21,745 nucleotides of DNA from JALORV01 sp963769745 (GTDB taxonomy: Bacteria; Pseudomonadota; Gammaproteobacteria; Burkholderiales; Burkholderiaceae_F): NCBI GenBank assembly GCA_963769745.1, contig CAVYNB010000030.1, forward strand, positions 1 through 21,745. Reading direction: 5' to 3'. Positions 1 through 9,304 of this stretch are shown here, in pieces. Both the position numbers and the translations under genes were made by a program. Below the pieces are notes generated by a model that saw only the letters and a list, made by a program, of their open reading frames with translations, was not told the origin of the DNA and did no database searches. How positions within the stretch are numbered: position 1 is the stretch's first letter; every line of letters begins with the position of its first letter.

Positions 1-1
1 C

Positions 2-78
2 TGGGGTGGCTGACGGGACTCGAACCCACGACAACCGGAATCACAATCCGGGACTCTACCAACTGAGCTACAGCCACC
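2..78 (-). tRNA. tRNA-His (anticodon GTG)
   Basis: The minus strand folds as a full cloverleaf. The 7-bp acceptor stem is GTGGCTG/CAGCCAC, the discriminator is C, and CCA is encoded at 2-4. The T-arm carries TTCGAGT, and the anticodon loop reads TTGTGAT with GTG as anticodon. A G sits just before the acceptor stem (position 78) opposite the C discriminator, the extra G-1 that marks histidine tRNAs. It is the last gene of a Pro-Arg-His tRNA cluster. Confidence 0.96.
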
Positions 79-91
79 ACTCGAGAAAACT

Positions 92-168
<77 letters not shown>

Positions 169-202
169 ATCGAAACTCGCCGGGTGCGCCCTGGAGGGCG
201 CG

Positions 203-279
203 TGGTCGGGGTGGAGAGATTCGAACTCCCGACATCCTGCTCCCAAAGCAGGCGCGCTACCAGACTGCGCTACACCCCG
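203..279 (-). tRNA. tRNA-Pro (anticodon TGG)
   Basis: The minus strand gives a 77-nt cloverleaf with acceptor stem CGGGGTG/CACCCCG, discriminator A and an encoded CCA at 203-205. The anticodon stem CCTGC/GCAGG encloses TTTGGGA, so the anticodon is TGG. It is the first gene of the Pro-Arg-His cluster, a tRNA grouping resembling proM/argX/hisR of gammaproteobacteria. Confidence 0.96.
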
Positions 280-283
280 AGGG

Positions 284-296
284 CGGAGCGATGATA
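284..296 (-). promoter_or_regulatory. candidate -10 and GC-rich discriminator of the tRNA operon
   Basis: Between the phoR stop and tRNA-Pro the minus strand reads TATCAT (291-296), one base from the sigma70 -10 consensus. A very GC-rich stretch follows up to the tRNA, as is common for stable-RNA promoters under stringent control. No good -35 is visible, so the call rests on the -10, the position and the discriminator. Confidence 0.45.
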
Positions 297-327
297 ACAC
301 CCGTCCTCCGAAGCTCGTCACTCACCG

Positions 328-1671
328 TCACGCCGCTTGCGCCATGCCGTGATCGACCACGGAGATCAGCCGCTCGCCGGGAATGACGGCGCTGAACGTG
401 CTGCCCTTGCCGATCTCGGAGTGGATGTCGAGCCGCCCGTCGTGGCGCAGCAGGACGTGCTTGACGATGGCCAGGCCGAGACCCGTGCCACCGGTCTCGC
501 GCGAGCGGCTCTTGTCGACGCGGTAAAAGCGTTCGGTCAGCCGCGCCAGGTGTTCCGGCGCGATGCCGATGCCGGTGTCCTCGACCTCGAAGCGCCCTTC
601 GCCGCCGGACTCGACCCAGCGCACGACGATCTGTCCACCATCGGGCGTGTAGCGGATCGCATTGGAAACCAGGTTGCCGAACGCGCTGCGCAGTTCGTCG
701 CGACTGCCGCGGACGAATGCCGATGGAGACTCGACCTCGACGCGATGGCGGCCGTTCGACAGGACGCGCGCCTCGTCACCGACCTCGCGCACCAGCTGGC
801 GTATGTCGACGACGTCGTCGGTGACGAGACTTTCGCGCGACTCGAGCCGCGACAGCGTCAGCAGGTCCTCGACCAGTCGCGTCATGCGCTGCGCCTGTTC
901 GTGCATCAGTCCGAGGTGATGCTGCCGCGTGGCCGCGTCGTTCGGCTGCGCATCGAGCAGCATTTCAAGAAAGCCGGTGACCACTGTCAGCGGCGTACGC
1001 AGTTCGTGCGAAACGTTGGCGATGAAGTCGCGCCGCACCGCGTCGACACGTTCGCGCTGCGTGATGTCGCGCGTGATGATGATGGAACGCGACGGCTCGA
1101 AATCGACCACGCGCACTTCCAGAGCGATGCCCGGGCGCGACAGCGGACGAAACACCAGCGGCGCCTCGAAGTGCGCCGAGGTCATGTAGTTGATGAACTC
1201 CGGATCACGAACGAGGTTCGTGACCCGCAAGCCATGGTCGGCCGTCAGGCGGATGCCGAGATGTTCCTCGGCCACCGGGTTGCACCAGTCGATCTGCAAC
1301 GAGGCATCGGCGAGCACGATGCCTTCAGGCAGGGCACTGATCGTGCGCCGGAATCGTTCCTCGTTCTCGAGCAGGCGACGCTCGTTGATCTCGGTCGCAC
1401 GCCGCTGCCGGTACAGCCGTGCGAACACATCGGTCCACAGTCCCCAGCCGTTGGGAATCGCGTCGAGCTTCGGAGCCTCGAGCCAGGCCGCCAGCCGGCT
1501 CGCGTAGCTCATGTGGATGGCCAGGAGACCGACCAGCCCGACGATGACCATCCAGAGTGCGGGTACGGTTCCGAAGAAGAACCCGACGATTGCACCGACG
1601 ACCGCCAGCGTCGCCAATCGAAGCAGCGGCCGACCGAGCACAGACAAACTGACCTTCAGGCGATCAACCAT
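328..1671 (-). CDS. phoR: phosphate regulon sensor histidine kinase PhoR
   Basis: This 447-residue protein is a membrane-anchored histidine kinase that would phosphorylate PhoB when phosphate is scarce. Two hydrophobic segments at about 17-34 and 36-54 form the membrane anchor, with no large periplasmic domain, which is typical of PhoR; signal input comes through PhoU and Pst. A PAS-like region spans about 105-190. The H-box ANVSHELRTPL places the phosphorylated histidine at 222. The ATP-binding domain shows the N-box (NLVSNAIRY, 333-341), DTGIGI (365-370) and GTGLGL (395-400). It is the last gene of the pst-pho array, 101 bp after phoB. No frameshift is seen. A 488-codon open frame on the opposite strand is a GC-driven shadow. 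Confidence 0.95.
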   Translation of the reverse strand: MVDRLKVSLSVLGRPLLRLATLAVVGAIVGFFFGTVPALWMVIVGLVGLLAIHMSYASRLAAWLEAPKLDAIPNGWGLWTDVFARLYRQRRATEINERRLLENEERFRRTISALPEGIVLADASLQIDWCNPVAEEHLGIRLTADHGLRVTNLVRDPEFINYMTSAHFEAPLVFRPLSRPGIALEVRVVDFEPSRSIIITRDITQRERVDAVRRDFIANVSHELRTPLTVVTGFLEMLLDAQPNDAATRQHHLGLMHEQAQRMTRLVEDLLTLSRLESRESLVTDDVVDIRQLVREVGDEARVLSNGRHRVEVESPSAFVRGSRDELRSAFGNLVSNAIRYTPDGGQIVVRWVESGGEGRFEVEDTGIGIAPEHLARLTERFYRVDKSRSRETGGTGLGLAIVKHVLLRHDGRLDIHSEIGKGSTFSAVIPGERLISVVDHGMAQAA

Positions 1672-1772
1672 GGAAGCAGTCTAGCCCGTGGGCTCGGCGG
1701 CAGGCCTTGGCTCAGCGCAAGCCCGGGTCGACCAGTTGGCCGTCAAGCTCCTGCGCCGACGTGCTGCCGGCT

Positions 1773-2468
1773 TCAATGTTCCGGACGCGTCGACAGGCGG
1801 TAGCCCAGCCCGCGCACGGTCTGCACCAGGTGCTGTGCACGGGCCGGCGTCAGGGCCTTGCGCAGCCGCAGGACGTGCACGTCGACCGTGCGCTCTTCGA
1901 TGAACACGTGATCACCCCAGACGCTGTCGAGCAGCTGCGCGCGCGAGTACACGCGATCGGGATGATTGACGAGAAAGCTCAGCAGCTTGAATTCCGCCAG
2001 GCCCATGCTCACCGGGTTGCCGTCGACCAGCACTTCGTGCCGCGCCGGATCGATGGTCAACGGCCCGTAGGTGACCGACTCGCCGCTGTGCTGCGGCGCG
2101 CGGCGCCGGAACACGGCGCGGATGCGTGACACCAGCTCACGCGGCGAAAACGGCTTGACGACGTAGTCGTCGGCACCGGTGTCGAGCCCGACGACGCGAT
2201 CGGCCTCGCTGCCGCGCGCCGTCAGCATGATGACCGGTACCGCGCGGGTACGGTCCTCGGTGCGCAGATCCTTCAACAGGTCGATGCCGGGTCTGTCCGG
2301 CAGCATCCAGTCGAGCAGCACGAGATCGGGCAGCTGCTGCCCGATCGCCTCGCGCGCGGCGCTGACCGACTCGGCGCGGCGAACGGAGTACCCGTTGCTG
2401 CTGCAGGTATAGGCGACCAGCTCCTGGATCGCGGGTTCGTCTTCGACAATCAGAATGTTGGTGGACAT
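1773..2468 (-). CDS. phoB: phosphate regulon response regulator PhoB
   Basis: This 231-residue OmpR/PhoB-family regulator would bind Pho boxes once phosphorylated by PhoR. The receiver domain (about 1-120) has the acidic pocket at E9-D10, the phospho-acceptor D53 in LVLLDWMLPD, T83 and K105 in VVKPFSP. The C-terminal winged helix (about 130-228) ends with the typical TVRGLGYRLS stretch. The length matches the family (about 229). It starts 6 bp after the phoU stop, so it is co-transcribed and probably translationally coupled. A matching Pho box stands upstream of pstS at 7154-7171. Confidence 0.96.
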   Translation of the reverse strand: MSTNILIVEDEPAIQELVAYTCSSNGYSVRRAESVSAAREAIGQQLPDLVLLDWMLPDRPGIDLLKDLRTEDRTRAVPVIMLTARGSEADRVVGLDTGADDYVVKPFSPRELVSRIRAVFRRRAPQHSGESVTYGPLTIDPARHEVLVDGNPVSMGLAEFKLLSFLVNHPDRVYSRAQLLDSVWGDHVFIEERTVDVHVLRLRKALTPARAQHLVQTVRGLGYRLSTRPEH

Positions 2469-2474
2469 CCGGGA

Positions 2475-3188
2475 TCAGCCACGTGCGATCGCGCGTTCCA
2501 GTTCGTCCGGCGACAGATGGCGTGCATCGACGCCTTGCGAGATGAAGATCACGTGCTCTGCGATGTTCTTCGAGTGATCGCCGATGCGCTCGATCGCCTT
2601 GGCGGCCCAGACGGTATCGAGCGACGCAGAGATGGTGCGCGGATCTTCCATCATGAACGTGATCAGCTGCCGCAGGATTGCCCGGAACCGGTCGTCGACA
2701 CCCTGGTCGTCCTTGATGATCAGCGCCGCGGCCTGGGCGTCGAGGCGCGCAAACGCATCGAGCGCCCGCCGCAGCATCGACACCGCCGCCTCGCCCGAGT
2801 AACGGATGTCGGGCACCCGATTCACGCGCGACTGGCCGTCCTTCTCGCGCAGCCACTTGGCGGCGCGGGCGATCTTGCTCGCCTCGTCACCGATGCGCTC
2901 GATGTCCGTGATCGCCTTGGCGATGCCGGTGATCATGCGCAGGTCGCCGGCGGTGGGCTGCCGGCGCGCGATCACATGATTGACCATCTGGTCGAGGTCC
3001 ATTTCGAGCTCGTTGACACGGCGGTCGGCATCGATCGCCTGCTGCGCCAGCTCGACATTGGCCGTCTCGAACGCATCCAGCGCGGTGCGCACCTGCGACT
3101 CGACGAGACCGCCCATCTGCAGCACGCGCGAGCGCATTGCCTCGAGTTCCTCGTCGTACTTCCTCATCGAGTGGTCACCGGTTCCCAT
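2475..3188 (-). CDS. phoU: phosphate transport/signalling adaptor PhoU
   Basis: This 237-residue, all-helical cytoplasmic protein links the Pst transporter to PhoR and keeps the Pho response off when phosphate is ample. The two PhoU repeats carry the metal-binding signatures ERIGDE (97-102) and ERIGD (200-204). The start at 3188 is chosen because AGGAG lies 7 bases upstream and the protein then has normal length; the frame stays open upstream only because of a frameshift in pstB. It sits 31 bp after pstB and 6 bp before phoB, the usual order. The sequence is intact. Confidence 0.96.
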   Translation of the reverse strand: MGTGDHSMRKYDEELEAMRSRVLQMGGLVESQVRTALDAFETANVELAQQAIDADRRVNELEMDLDQMVNHVIARRQPTAGDLRMITGIAKAITDIERIGDEASKIARAAKWLREKDGQSRVNRVPDIRYSGEAAVSMLRRALDAFARLDAQAAALIIKDDQGVDDRFRAILRQLITFMMEDPRTISASLDTVWAAKAIERIGDHSKNIAEHVIFISQGVDARHLSPDELERAIARG

Positions 3189-3219
3189 TTGATTCTCCTG
3201 CGGCAGTGCCGCGCTGACT

Positions 3220-4011
3220 CTAGCCGAAGCGGCCGGTGATGTAGTCCTCGGTTTCCTTCTTCTTCGGCTTGATGAAGATCTGGTCGGTCTCGCCGAACTC
3301 GACCAGATCGCCGAGGTACATGTAGGCCGTGTAGTCGCGACACGCGCGCGGCCTGCTGCATGTTGTGCGTGACGATCGCCACGGTGTAGTCGGATTTCAG
3401 TTCGTCGATCAGTTCCTCGATCTTCGCGGTGGAGATCGGGTCGAGCGCCGAGCACGGCTCGTCGAACAGGATGATCTCGGGCCGCACCGCGATGCCGCGC
3501 GCGATGCACAGCCGCTGCTGCTGGCCGCCCGACAGGCTGGTACCGCTCTGCCCGAGCTTGTCCTTGACCTCGTTCCACAGCGCGCCCTTGCGCAGCGCCC
3601 ACTCGACCCGGTCGTCCATGCGCCGACTTCGACAGATTCTCGAACAGCTTCACGCCGAAGGCGATGTTGTCGTAGATCGACATCGGAAACGGTGTCGGCT
3701 TCTGGAAGATCATGCCGATCTTGGCGCGGATCAGCGCGACATCCTCCTTCGACGTCAGGACGTTGTCGCCGTCGACGCTGACTTCGCCCTCGGCGCGCTG
3801 CTCCGGATAAAGCTCGAACATCCGGTTGAAGACGCGCAGCAGCGTCGACTTGCCGCAGCCCGGAAGGCCCGATGAATGCCGTGACCTTCTTCTCCGGGAT
3901 CTCGAGGTTGATGTTCTTCAGCGCCTGGAACTTGCCGTAGTAGAAGTTCAGGTTGCGCACCTTCATCTTGACCTTCTCGTTCGGCTTCAGCGCGCTGGTC
4001 GCGGCGTCCAT
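3220..4011 (-). CDS. pstB: phosphate ABC transporter ATPase PstB (three +1 frameshifts as sequenced)
   Basis: This is the cytoplasmic ATPase of the phosphate importer. Reading across the shifts gives a full PstB of 262 residues: an N-terminal FYYGKFQALKNI start, a Walker A (GPSGCGKST after removing one G near 3859-3861), the Q-loop region MIFQKPTPFPMSIYDNI, the ABC signature LSGGQQQRLCIARG, a Walker B (IILFDEPCSALDP) and the C-terminus KETEDYITGRFG. Extra bases lie near 3859-3861, 3620-3624 and 3335-3350. Removing three bases from 792 bp leaves exactly 263 codons with stop. A GGAG site precedes the ATG. It follows pstA by 9 bp. Either it is a true pseudogene or, more likely, the sequence has insertion errors. 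Confidence 0.9.
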
Positions 4012-4020
4012 CGTGAGCTC

Positions 4021-4901
4021 CTAGTGCTTCTGTCTGAACAGCACGCGCGCCAGGATGTTCAGCGCGAGCACGCCGACGGTGATGAGGAAGACGCCCAGCC
4101 CAGGCCATCTGCTGCCAGTTCGAAAACGGGCTCATCGCGAACTTGAAGATGGTGACCGGCAGGTTCGCCATCGGCTCGCCGATGTTCAGGGTGAAGAACT
4201 GGTTCGACAGCGCCGTGAAGAGCAGCGGCGCGGTCTCGCCCGCGATGCGCGCCAGCGCCAGCAGGACACCGGTGACGACGCCCGCACGCGCCGCCTTCAG
4301 CGTCACGCGCCGGATCATGACCCACTTCGGCGCGCCGAGCGCAAAGGTCGCCTCGCGCAGTGCATTCGGGAATCAGCGCCAGCATGTTCTCGGTCGTGCG
4401 GACCACGACCGGGATCACGATCAGCGCCAGCGCGATGACGCCCGCGATAGGCGGAAAACGTCCGCGTCTGCGCCACGATGATCGTGTAGACAAACAGGCC
4501 GATCACGATCGACGGCGCCGACAGCAGGATGTCGTTGATGAAGCGCGTGACGCTGCCGAGCCAGCCGCGCTGGCCGTACTCGGCGAGGTAGATGCCGGCG
4601 AGGATGCCGATCGGCGTCCCGACCGCCGTCGCGGAAAGCACCATGACCAGCGAACCGACGATGGCGTTGCGCAGCCCGCCGCCGTCCGAATTCGGCGGCG
4701 GAGTGTCCTCCAGGAAGTCGAGCCGCATTGAGACCCTTGACGCCCAGCAACAGGGTGTCCCACAGGATCCAGATCAGCCACACCAGGCCGAAGGCCATCG
4801 CGGCAAGCGACAGGGCCAGCGCGATGATGTTGATCAGCTTGCGACGCCGATGCAGCGGCAGGCGATAGTCGGCGCTCACGGGCTGCGGGATCAGCGTTCA
4901 T
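4021..4901 (-). CDS. pstA: phosphate ABC transporter permease PstA (five +1 frameshifts as sequenced)
   Basis: This is an inner-membrane permease subunit of the phosphate importer. The pieces in successive frames assemble into one PstA: an N-terminal membrane segment (INIIALALSLAAMAFGLVWL), the EDTPPP motif, the transporter core with GIYLAEYG and the APSIVIGLFVY loop, the LREATFALGAPKW coupling helix that contacts PstB, and the final segments ending LFRQKH. Extra bases lie near 4880-4882, 4729-4736, 4449-4452, 4368-4370 and 4093-4101. Removing five bases from 881 bp gives 292 codons with stop, a normal length. The ATG overlaps the pstC stop as ATGA. Confidence 0.88.
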
Positions 4902-5915
4902 GTCTCTCGAGCCCTCGTTCCGCTTCAGCCGCAGCAGCAGGTACTTGCTCGAATGCCAGCACGACGAAGGTGATGAAGAACAGGATCAGGCCCAGGTAGA
5001 TCAGCGAGGCCTCGTGCAGGCCCGGCGTCGCCTCGGCGAACTCGTTGGCCAGCGCCGACGTGATCGAATTGGCTGCCTCGAACAGTGACAGGCTGTTCGA
5101 GCTGGTTGAAGTTGCCGATGACGAACGTCACCGCCATCGTCTCGCCCAGCGCACGCCCGAGGCCCAGCATGACGCCGCCGATGACGCCCGCCTTCGTGTA
5201 CGGCAGCACGACGCGCCACACGACTTCCCAGGTCGTCGCGCCGACGCCGTAGGCGGATTCCTTCAGCATCGCGCGGCGTCACCTCGAACACGTCGCGCAT
5301 CACGGCCGCGATGAAGGGATGATCATGATCGCCAGGATGATTCCCGCCGACAGGATGCCGATGCCGACCGGCGCACCCGAGAAGAGCGCCCCGAGCACCG
5401 GCACACGTGCCGAACGCGGCCTGCAGCGGCTGCTGCACGTACGTGGACAGGATGGGCGCAAAGACCAGCAGGCCCCACATGCCGTAGACGATCGACGGAA
5501 TCGCCGCCAGCAGTTCGATCGCGGTGCCCAGCGGGCGCTTCAGCCACTTCGGCGACAGCTCGGTCAGGAACAGCGCGATGCCGAAACTGACCGGCACGGC
5601 GATGATCAGCGCGATCAGCGACGTCATCAGCGTGCCGTAGATCATCACCAGGCCGCCGAACTTCTCCTGCACCGGATCCCACTCGGCTGTCCACAGGAAC
5701 GGCAGGCCGAACTCGCGGATCGACGGCCAGGCCCCGATGACGAGCGAGAGAATGATCCCGGCAAGCAGCAGCAGCGTGAGGATCGCCGCGCCGCGCGTCA
5801 GGTTCAGGAAGATGACGTCGCCGAGCCTGCCGGACCGGCGCGCCGGTGGCTCTTCGGGCATCTGCACGGTCTGCGCTTCTTTGCGAAAGGTGGTCTCGGA
5901 CAGTGTAGCGTCCAT
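4898..5915 (-). CDS. pstC: phosphate ABC transporter permease PstC (five +1 and one -1 frameshifts as sequenced)
   Basis: This is the other membrane subunit of the phosphate importer. The N-terminal part is in one frame (cytoplasmic tail to about residue 30, then membrane segments through LLAAIPSIVYGMWGLLVFAP). Other frames carry the rest: PFIAAVMRDVFEVTP, the ESAYGVGATTWEVVWRVVLP coupling helix, GLGRALGETMAVTFVIGN, and the last segment ending LLLRLKRNE. Insertions lie near 5401-5408, 5270-5275, 5098-5101, 4949-4952 and 4912-4914. One base is missing at 5316-5318. The net correction turns 1018 bp into 338 codons ending in an ATGA overlap with pstA. The start at 5915 is preceded by GGGGAG at good spacing. 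Confidence 0.88.
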
Positions 5916-6015
5916 CGGAGCGTCTCCCCGGCAGAGCCGAAGCAGGCCTGGTCGGCGCATCGTACGGAGCTGGAACTGCCCGGCGCGCATCGGCCGCCGC
6001 CGTGGACCTGGAGCG

Positions 6016-7055
6016 TTACTTGGTCAGGACCGCCTTGCCGCCGGCGTCGCGCGATCTTGGTCCATTGCTGGCGAATCAGCGCCTTCACGCTGTCGGGAAG
6101 CGCAACGTAGTCCAGGTCGTCGGCCATCTTGTCGCCGTTGGCGTAGGCCCAGTCGAAGAACTTGAGCGCCGCAGCGGCCTGCTGCGGCTTGTCCTGCTTG
6201 GTGTGCATCATGATGAAGGTCGCACCGGTGATCGGCCACGCCTCCTTGCCCGCCTGGTTGGTCAGCACCTGGTTGAACGACTTCTGCCACTCTGCGCCCG
6301 CCGCGGCCGCCTTGAACGTCGTGTCGTCCGGCGCCACCCAGGTGCCCGCGGCGTTCTGCATCAGCACGTACGGGATCTTGTTCTGCTTGGCGTAGGCGTA
6401 CTCGACGTAGCCGATCGAGTTCGGCAGCCGCTGCACGAATGCCGACACGCCTTCGTTGCCCTTGCCGCCGGCACCGACCGGCCAGTTGACGGCCGTGCCC
6501 TCACCGACCTTGGCCTTCCAGTCCGGGTTCACCTTCGACAGGTAGTTCGTGAAGATGAACGTCGTGCCCGAACCGTCGGCGCGGCGGACCGGCGAGATCG
6601 CCGCATCCGGCAGCTTCAAGCCCGGGATTCAGGGCGGCGATCGCCGGATCGTTCCACTTCGTGATCTTGCCAAGGTAGATGTCTCCAAGCACCTGGCCCG
6701 TCAGGCGCATCTCGCGCGACTGGATGCCCGGGATGTTGATGACCGGCACGACGCCGCCGATGACGGTCGGAAACTGGATCAGGCCGTCCTTGGCCAGGTC
6801 GGCATCGTTCAGCGGCGCATCGGACGCACCAAAGTCGACGGTCTTGCCGCGGATCTGACGCATGCCGGCACCGGACCCCACCGACTGGTAGTTGATGCGG
6901 GCACCCGTGGCCTTGTTGTAGGCGTCGGCCCACTTGGCGTACAACGGCGCAGGAAACGTTGCGCCAGCACCGGTGATTTCCTGCGCAGACACCGTCGAGA
7001 ACGCGCCGGCCAGCGCAATGCCAGCCGCCAGGGCTTTGATCGGGAGAAGTCTCAT
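6016..7055 (-). CDS. pstS: phosphate-binding protein PstS (two +1 frameshifts as sequenced)
   Basis: This periplasmic phosphate-binding protein delivers phosphate to PstC/PstA. It starts MRLLPIKALAAG with a classic signal peptide, cleaved near VSAQ-E. Ligand-binding loops are present: GAGATFPAPLY, GSGAGMRQI, DFGASDAPL and, in the second frame, RRADGSGTTFIFTNYLS. An extra base near 6621-6626 shifts the frame after ALNPG, and another near 6046-6053 shifts the last dozen residues (the true end is GGKAVLTK). Corrected length is 345 residues, normal for PstS. GAGGT lies 8 bases before the ATG. It is the first gene of the pst-pho operon, behind a Pho box. Confidence 0.93.
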
Positions 7056-7137
7056 TGGGTATACCTCAGACGTGGTTCGAGGAAGAGAACGAGGAAGGGA
7101 CCGAGAAACGTACGGGTACTTGCCATCCATGCCGGCG

Positions 7138-7171
7138 AGTCTAGGAACCGCGGATGACAGATCAGTGACAT
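7138..7171 (-). promoter_or_regulatory. Pho box and -10 of the pstS promoter
   Basis: On the minus strand the 7-mers ATGTCAC (7171-7165) and CTGTCAT (7160-7154) are separated by TGAT. This is the 7+4+7 direct-repeat layout of PhoB sites (consensus CTGTCAT twice). Ten bases further on is TAGACT (7143-7138), a plausible -10 at the distance seen when PhoB replaces the -35. The implied transcript start near 7131 gives a leader of about 75 nt before pstS. It predicts autoregulation, since phoB lies in the same array. Confidence 0.85.
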
Positions 7172-7233
7172 GTCACCCGTATTTCGCGCCCTCTTGAGTG
7201 AAATCCCCGTTCGATTCCGGCACGCCTCCGCGC

Positions 7234-8302
7234 TCAGGCGCGCTGCTCGTACCACCCCTTGCTGCGATTGACGACCCTTACGACCAGCAGCATCACCGGC
7301 ACTTCGATCAGGACACCGACCACCGTCGCCAGCGCGGCGCCGGATTCGAAGCCATACAGGCTGATCGCCGCCGCCACGGCCAGTTCGAAGAAATTCGAAG
7401 CGCCGATCAGTGCCGACGGACAGGCCACGTTGTGCTTCTCGCCTACCGCGCGATTGAGCCAGTAGGCCAGGGCCGAATTGAAGAACACCTGAATCAGGAT
7501 CGGCACGGCGAGCATCGCGATGATCAGCGGCTGCCGCAGGATCTGCTCGCCCTGGAATGCAAAGAGCAGCACCAATGTCGCGAGCAGCGCCGCGATCGAC
7601 CACGGCCCGAGACGCGCCAGCAGCGCGTCGAGTGCCGCCGGTCCGCCTCGCGCGAGGACGCGTCGCGCGGATCAGCTGCGCAATGATGACCGGCACCACG
7701 ATATACAGCGCCACCGACGTCAGCAGCGTGTCCCACGGCACCGTGATCGACGCCACGCCCAGCAGCAGCGCGACGATCGGCGCGAACGCGAAGATCATGA
7801 TGGTGTCGTTCAGCGCCACCTGCGACAGCGTGAAGTACGGATCGCCGTGGGTCAGCCGGCTCCAGACGAACACCATGGCCGTGCACGGCGCTGCCGCCAG
7901 AAGAATCAGGCCCGCGATGTAACTGTCGATCTGGTCCGCCGGCAGCCACGGTGCGAACAACTGTCGGATGAAGATCCACGCCAGCAGCGCCATCGAGAAC
8001 GGCTTGACCAGCCAGTTGATGAACAGCGTGACGCCGATGCCGCGTGCATGCTGCCGTACCTGGCCGAGTGCAGCGAAGTCGATCCGCAGCAGCATCGGGA
8101 TGATCATCACCCAGATCAGCACGCCGACCGGGAGATTGACGCGCGCAATCTCCATCGTGCCGATCGCCTGGACCGGCCCCGGCAACAGCTGGCCGATCGC
8201 GATGCCGGCGACGATGCACAGCGCGACCCAGACGGTCAGGTAACGCTCGAACAGCGACATGGCCGGCGCCGCCTTCGGCGCCGGCGCAACCGCCGTCGTC
8301 AT
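7234..8302 (-). CDS. acr3: ACR3-family arsenite efflux permease (one +1 frameshift as sequenced)
   Basis: This inner-membrane carrier expels arsenite (and possibly antimonite) using the proton motive force. The first part shows an ACR3 core with hydrophobic helices from about residue 22, LPVGVLIWVMIIPMLLRIDF, and the AAAPCTAMVFVWS helix carrying the conserved cysteine (C140). The second frame supplies the rest, including PSALIGASNFFELAVAAAISL and LIEVPVML with the family's conserved glutamate. One extra base near 7658-7669 separates the halves; removing it gives 355 residues, normal for ACR3. The ATG overlaps the arsC stop as ATGA. The next gene on the strand is pstS. Confidence 0.92.
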
Positions 8303-8814
8303 GCCGCGCTCTGGGTGGCCCCGCTGCGGCCGATCTCGTTGAGGCGCTGCTGCAGCGAGAGCTTGTCGAGCTTCGCGAGCGGCAGGCTCAGGAAAAGCTC
8401 GATGCGCCGCTGCAAGGTGGTGAACGCACGGAAGAACGCCTTGCGCTTGTCCTCTTCACTGCCCTCGATCGCGGCAGGATCTTCGACACCCCAGTGCGCC
8501 GTAACCGGCTGCCCGGGCCACATGGGGCAGACCTCGCCGGCCGCGTTGTCGCAAACAGTGAAAACGAAGTCCAGCGGCGGCGCACCGGCTGCGGCGAACT
8601 CGTCCCAGCTCTTGCTGCGCAGCCCTTCCGTCGGCAAGCGATTCTTCTGCAGCAACTCGATCGCGAGTGGATTCACCGTTCCCGTTGGCATGCTGCCGGC
8701 GCTGTGTGCGATGAACCGTCCCTTGGCCATCGCGTTCATCATCACCTCGCTCATGATCGAGCGCGCCGAGTTGCCGGTGCACAGGAACAGCACATTCATG
8801 GGCTGTTGAGACAC
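8299..8814 (-). CDS. arsC: arsenate reductase ArsC, thioredoxin-coupled (LMW phosphatase fold)
   Basis: This enzyme reduces arsenate to arsenite for export by ACR3. The 171 residues show the phosphatase-type loop CTGNSAR (C12-x5-R18), and two further cysteines, C88 and C96 in TVCDNAAGEVCP, that would relay the disulfide in the manner of S. aureus-type ArsC. An EDP motif at 111-113 matches the general-acid position. The cysteine triad indicates thioredoxin coupling. The small CxxC protein at 11317-11553 might be a partner, though that is inference. The C-terminal tail after about 140 is longer than in the shortest family members. It lies 9 bp after arsI and overlaps acr3 by 4 bp. Confidence 0.93.
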   Translation of the reverse strand: MSQQPMNVLFLCTGNSARSIMSEVMMNAMAKGRFIAHSAGSMPTGTVNPLAIELLQKNRLPTEGLRSKSWDEFAAAGAPPLDFVFTVCDNAAGEVCPMWPGQPVTAHWGVEDPAAIEGSEEDKRKAFFRAFTTLQRRIELFLSLPLAKLDKLSLQQRLNEIGRSGATQSAA

Positions 8815-8823
8815 GTCGCGCTC

Positions 8824-9304
8824 CTAGCTGCAGCAGGCCGACGCGGTCTTGGCGCGCGCGCTCGCGGGCATGGCCGCGGTGGCATCGCCGGCGCAGCAGC
8901 CGGTGGCCTGCTGTCTCTTCCGTATCAGCACCATTGAACGTCGGTACCGTGCCCATCGTGTGGAAGGTTTCCCACGCAATGCCGGTCGGGTCGGTGACCC
9001 AGTACTTGTTCGAGCGCGCATAGCAGCAGGCCGTCTCCTTCTCGGCATGCGTCGCAAGGTCAGCTTTTTGCAGCTGCGCGTTCAGCGACTCGAGTTCGCC
9101 GTCGGAGTCGGTCTGCAGGCCGAGATGATTCAGGCCCGGCTTGCCGCCGCGCTGGGAGATTGCGAAGTTGACGCGCGGGTCTTCGAGCATCCACTTGGCG
9201 TAGTCGCCCTTGACGACGGCCGGCTCCGTGCCGAACAGCGTCGAGTAGAAGCGGATGCTCGAGTCGAGATCCGGTACCGATACGTGAACGTGAAAGCGTT
9301 TCAT
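8824..9304 (-). CDS. arsI: ArsI/CadI-type VOC-family protein, likely C-As lyase (one +1 frameshift as sequenced)
   Basis: This is a glyoxalase/VOC-fold protein of the ArsI group, enzymes that cleave the carbon-arsenic bond of trivalent methyl- or aryl-arsenicals; relatives were named CadI. It begins KRFHVHVSVPDLDSSIRFYS. Likely metal ligands are a histidine at 5 or 7, H60 in LNHLGLQ and E112 in WETFHT. The vicinal cysteine pair C93-C94 (ETACCYARSNKYW) is the arsenic-binding signature of ArsI. An extra base near 8912-8920 shifts the tail; corrected, it ends in a cysteine-rich stretch with GCCAGD and a final ACCS, 159 residues in all. The start overlaps the arsR stop by 4 bp. Substrate is inferred from context and motif. 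Confidence 0.86.

Noticed and set aside
337..1803. 488-codon plus-strand open frame opposite phoR
   Set aside because: It is the mirror of the well-supported phoR gene in GC-rich DNA, with no recognisable domain and Arg/Asp/Gln-rich nonsense composition.
2475..3821. Apparent PstB-PhoU fusion protein
   Set aside because: The fusion arises only because of frameshifts in pstB. PhoU has its own ribosome site and start at 3188.
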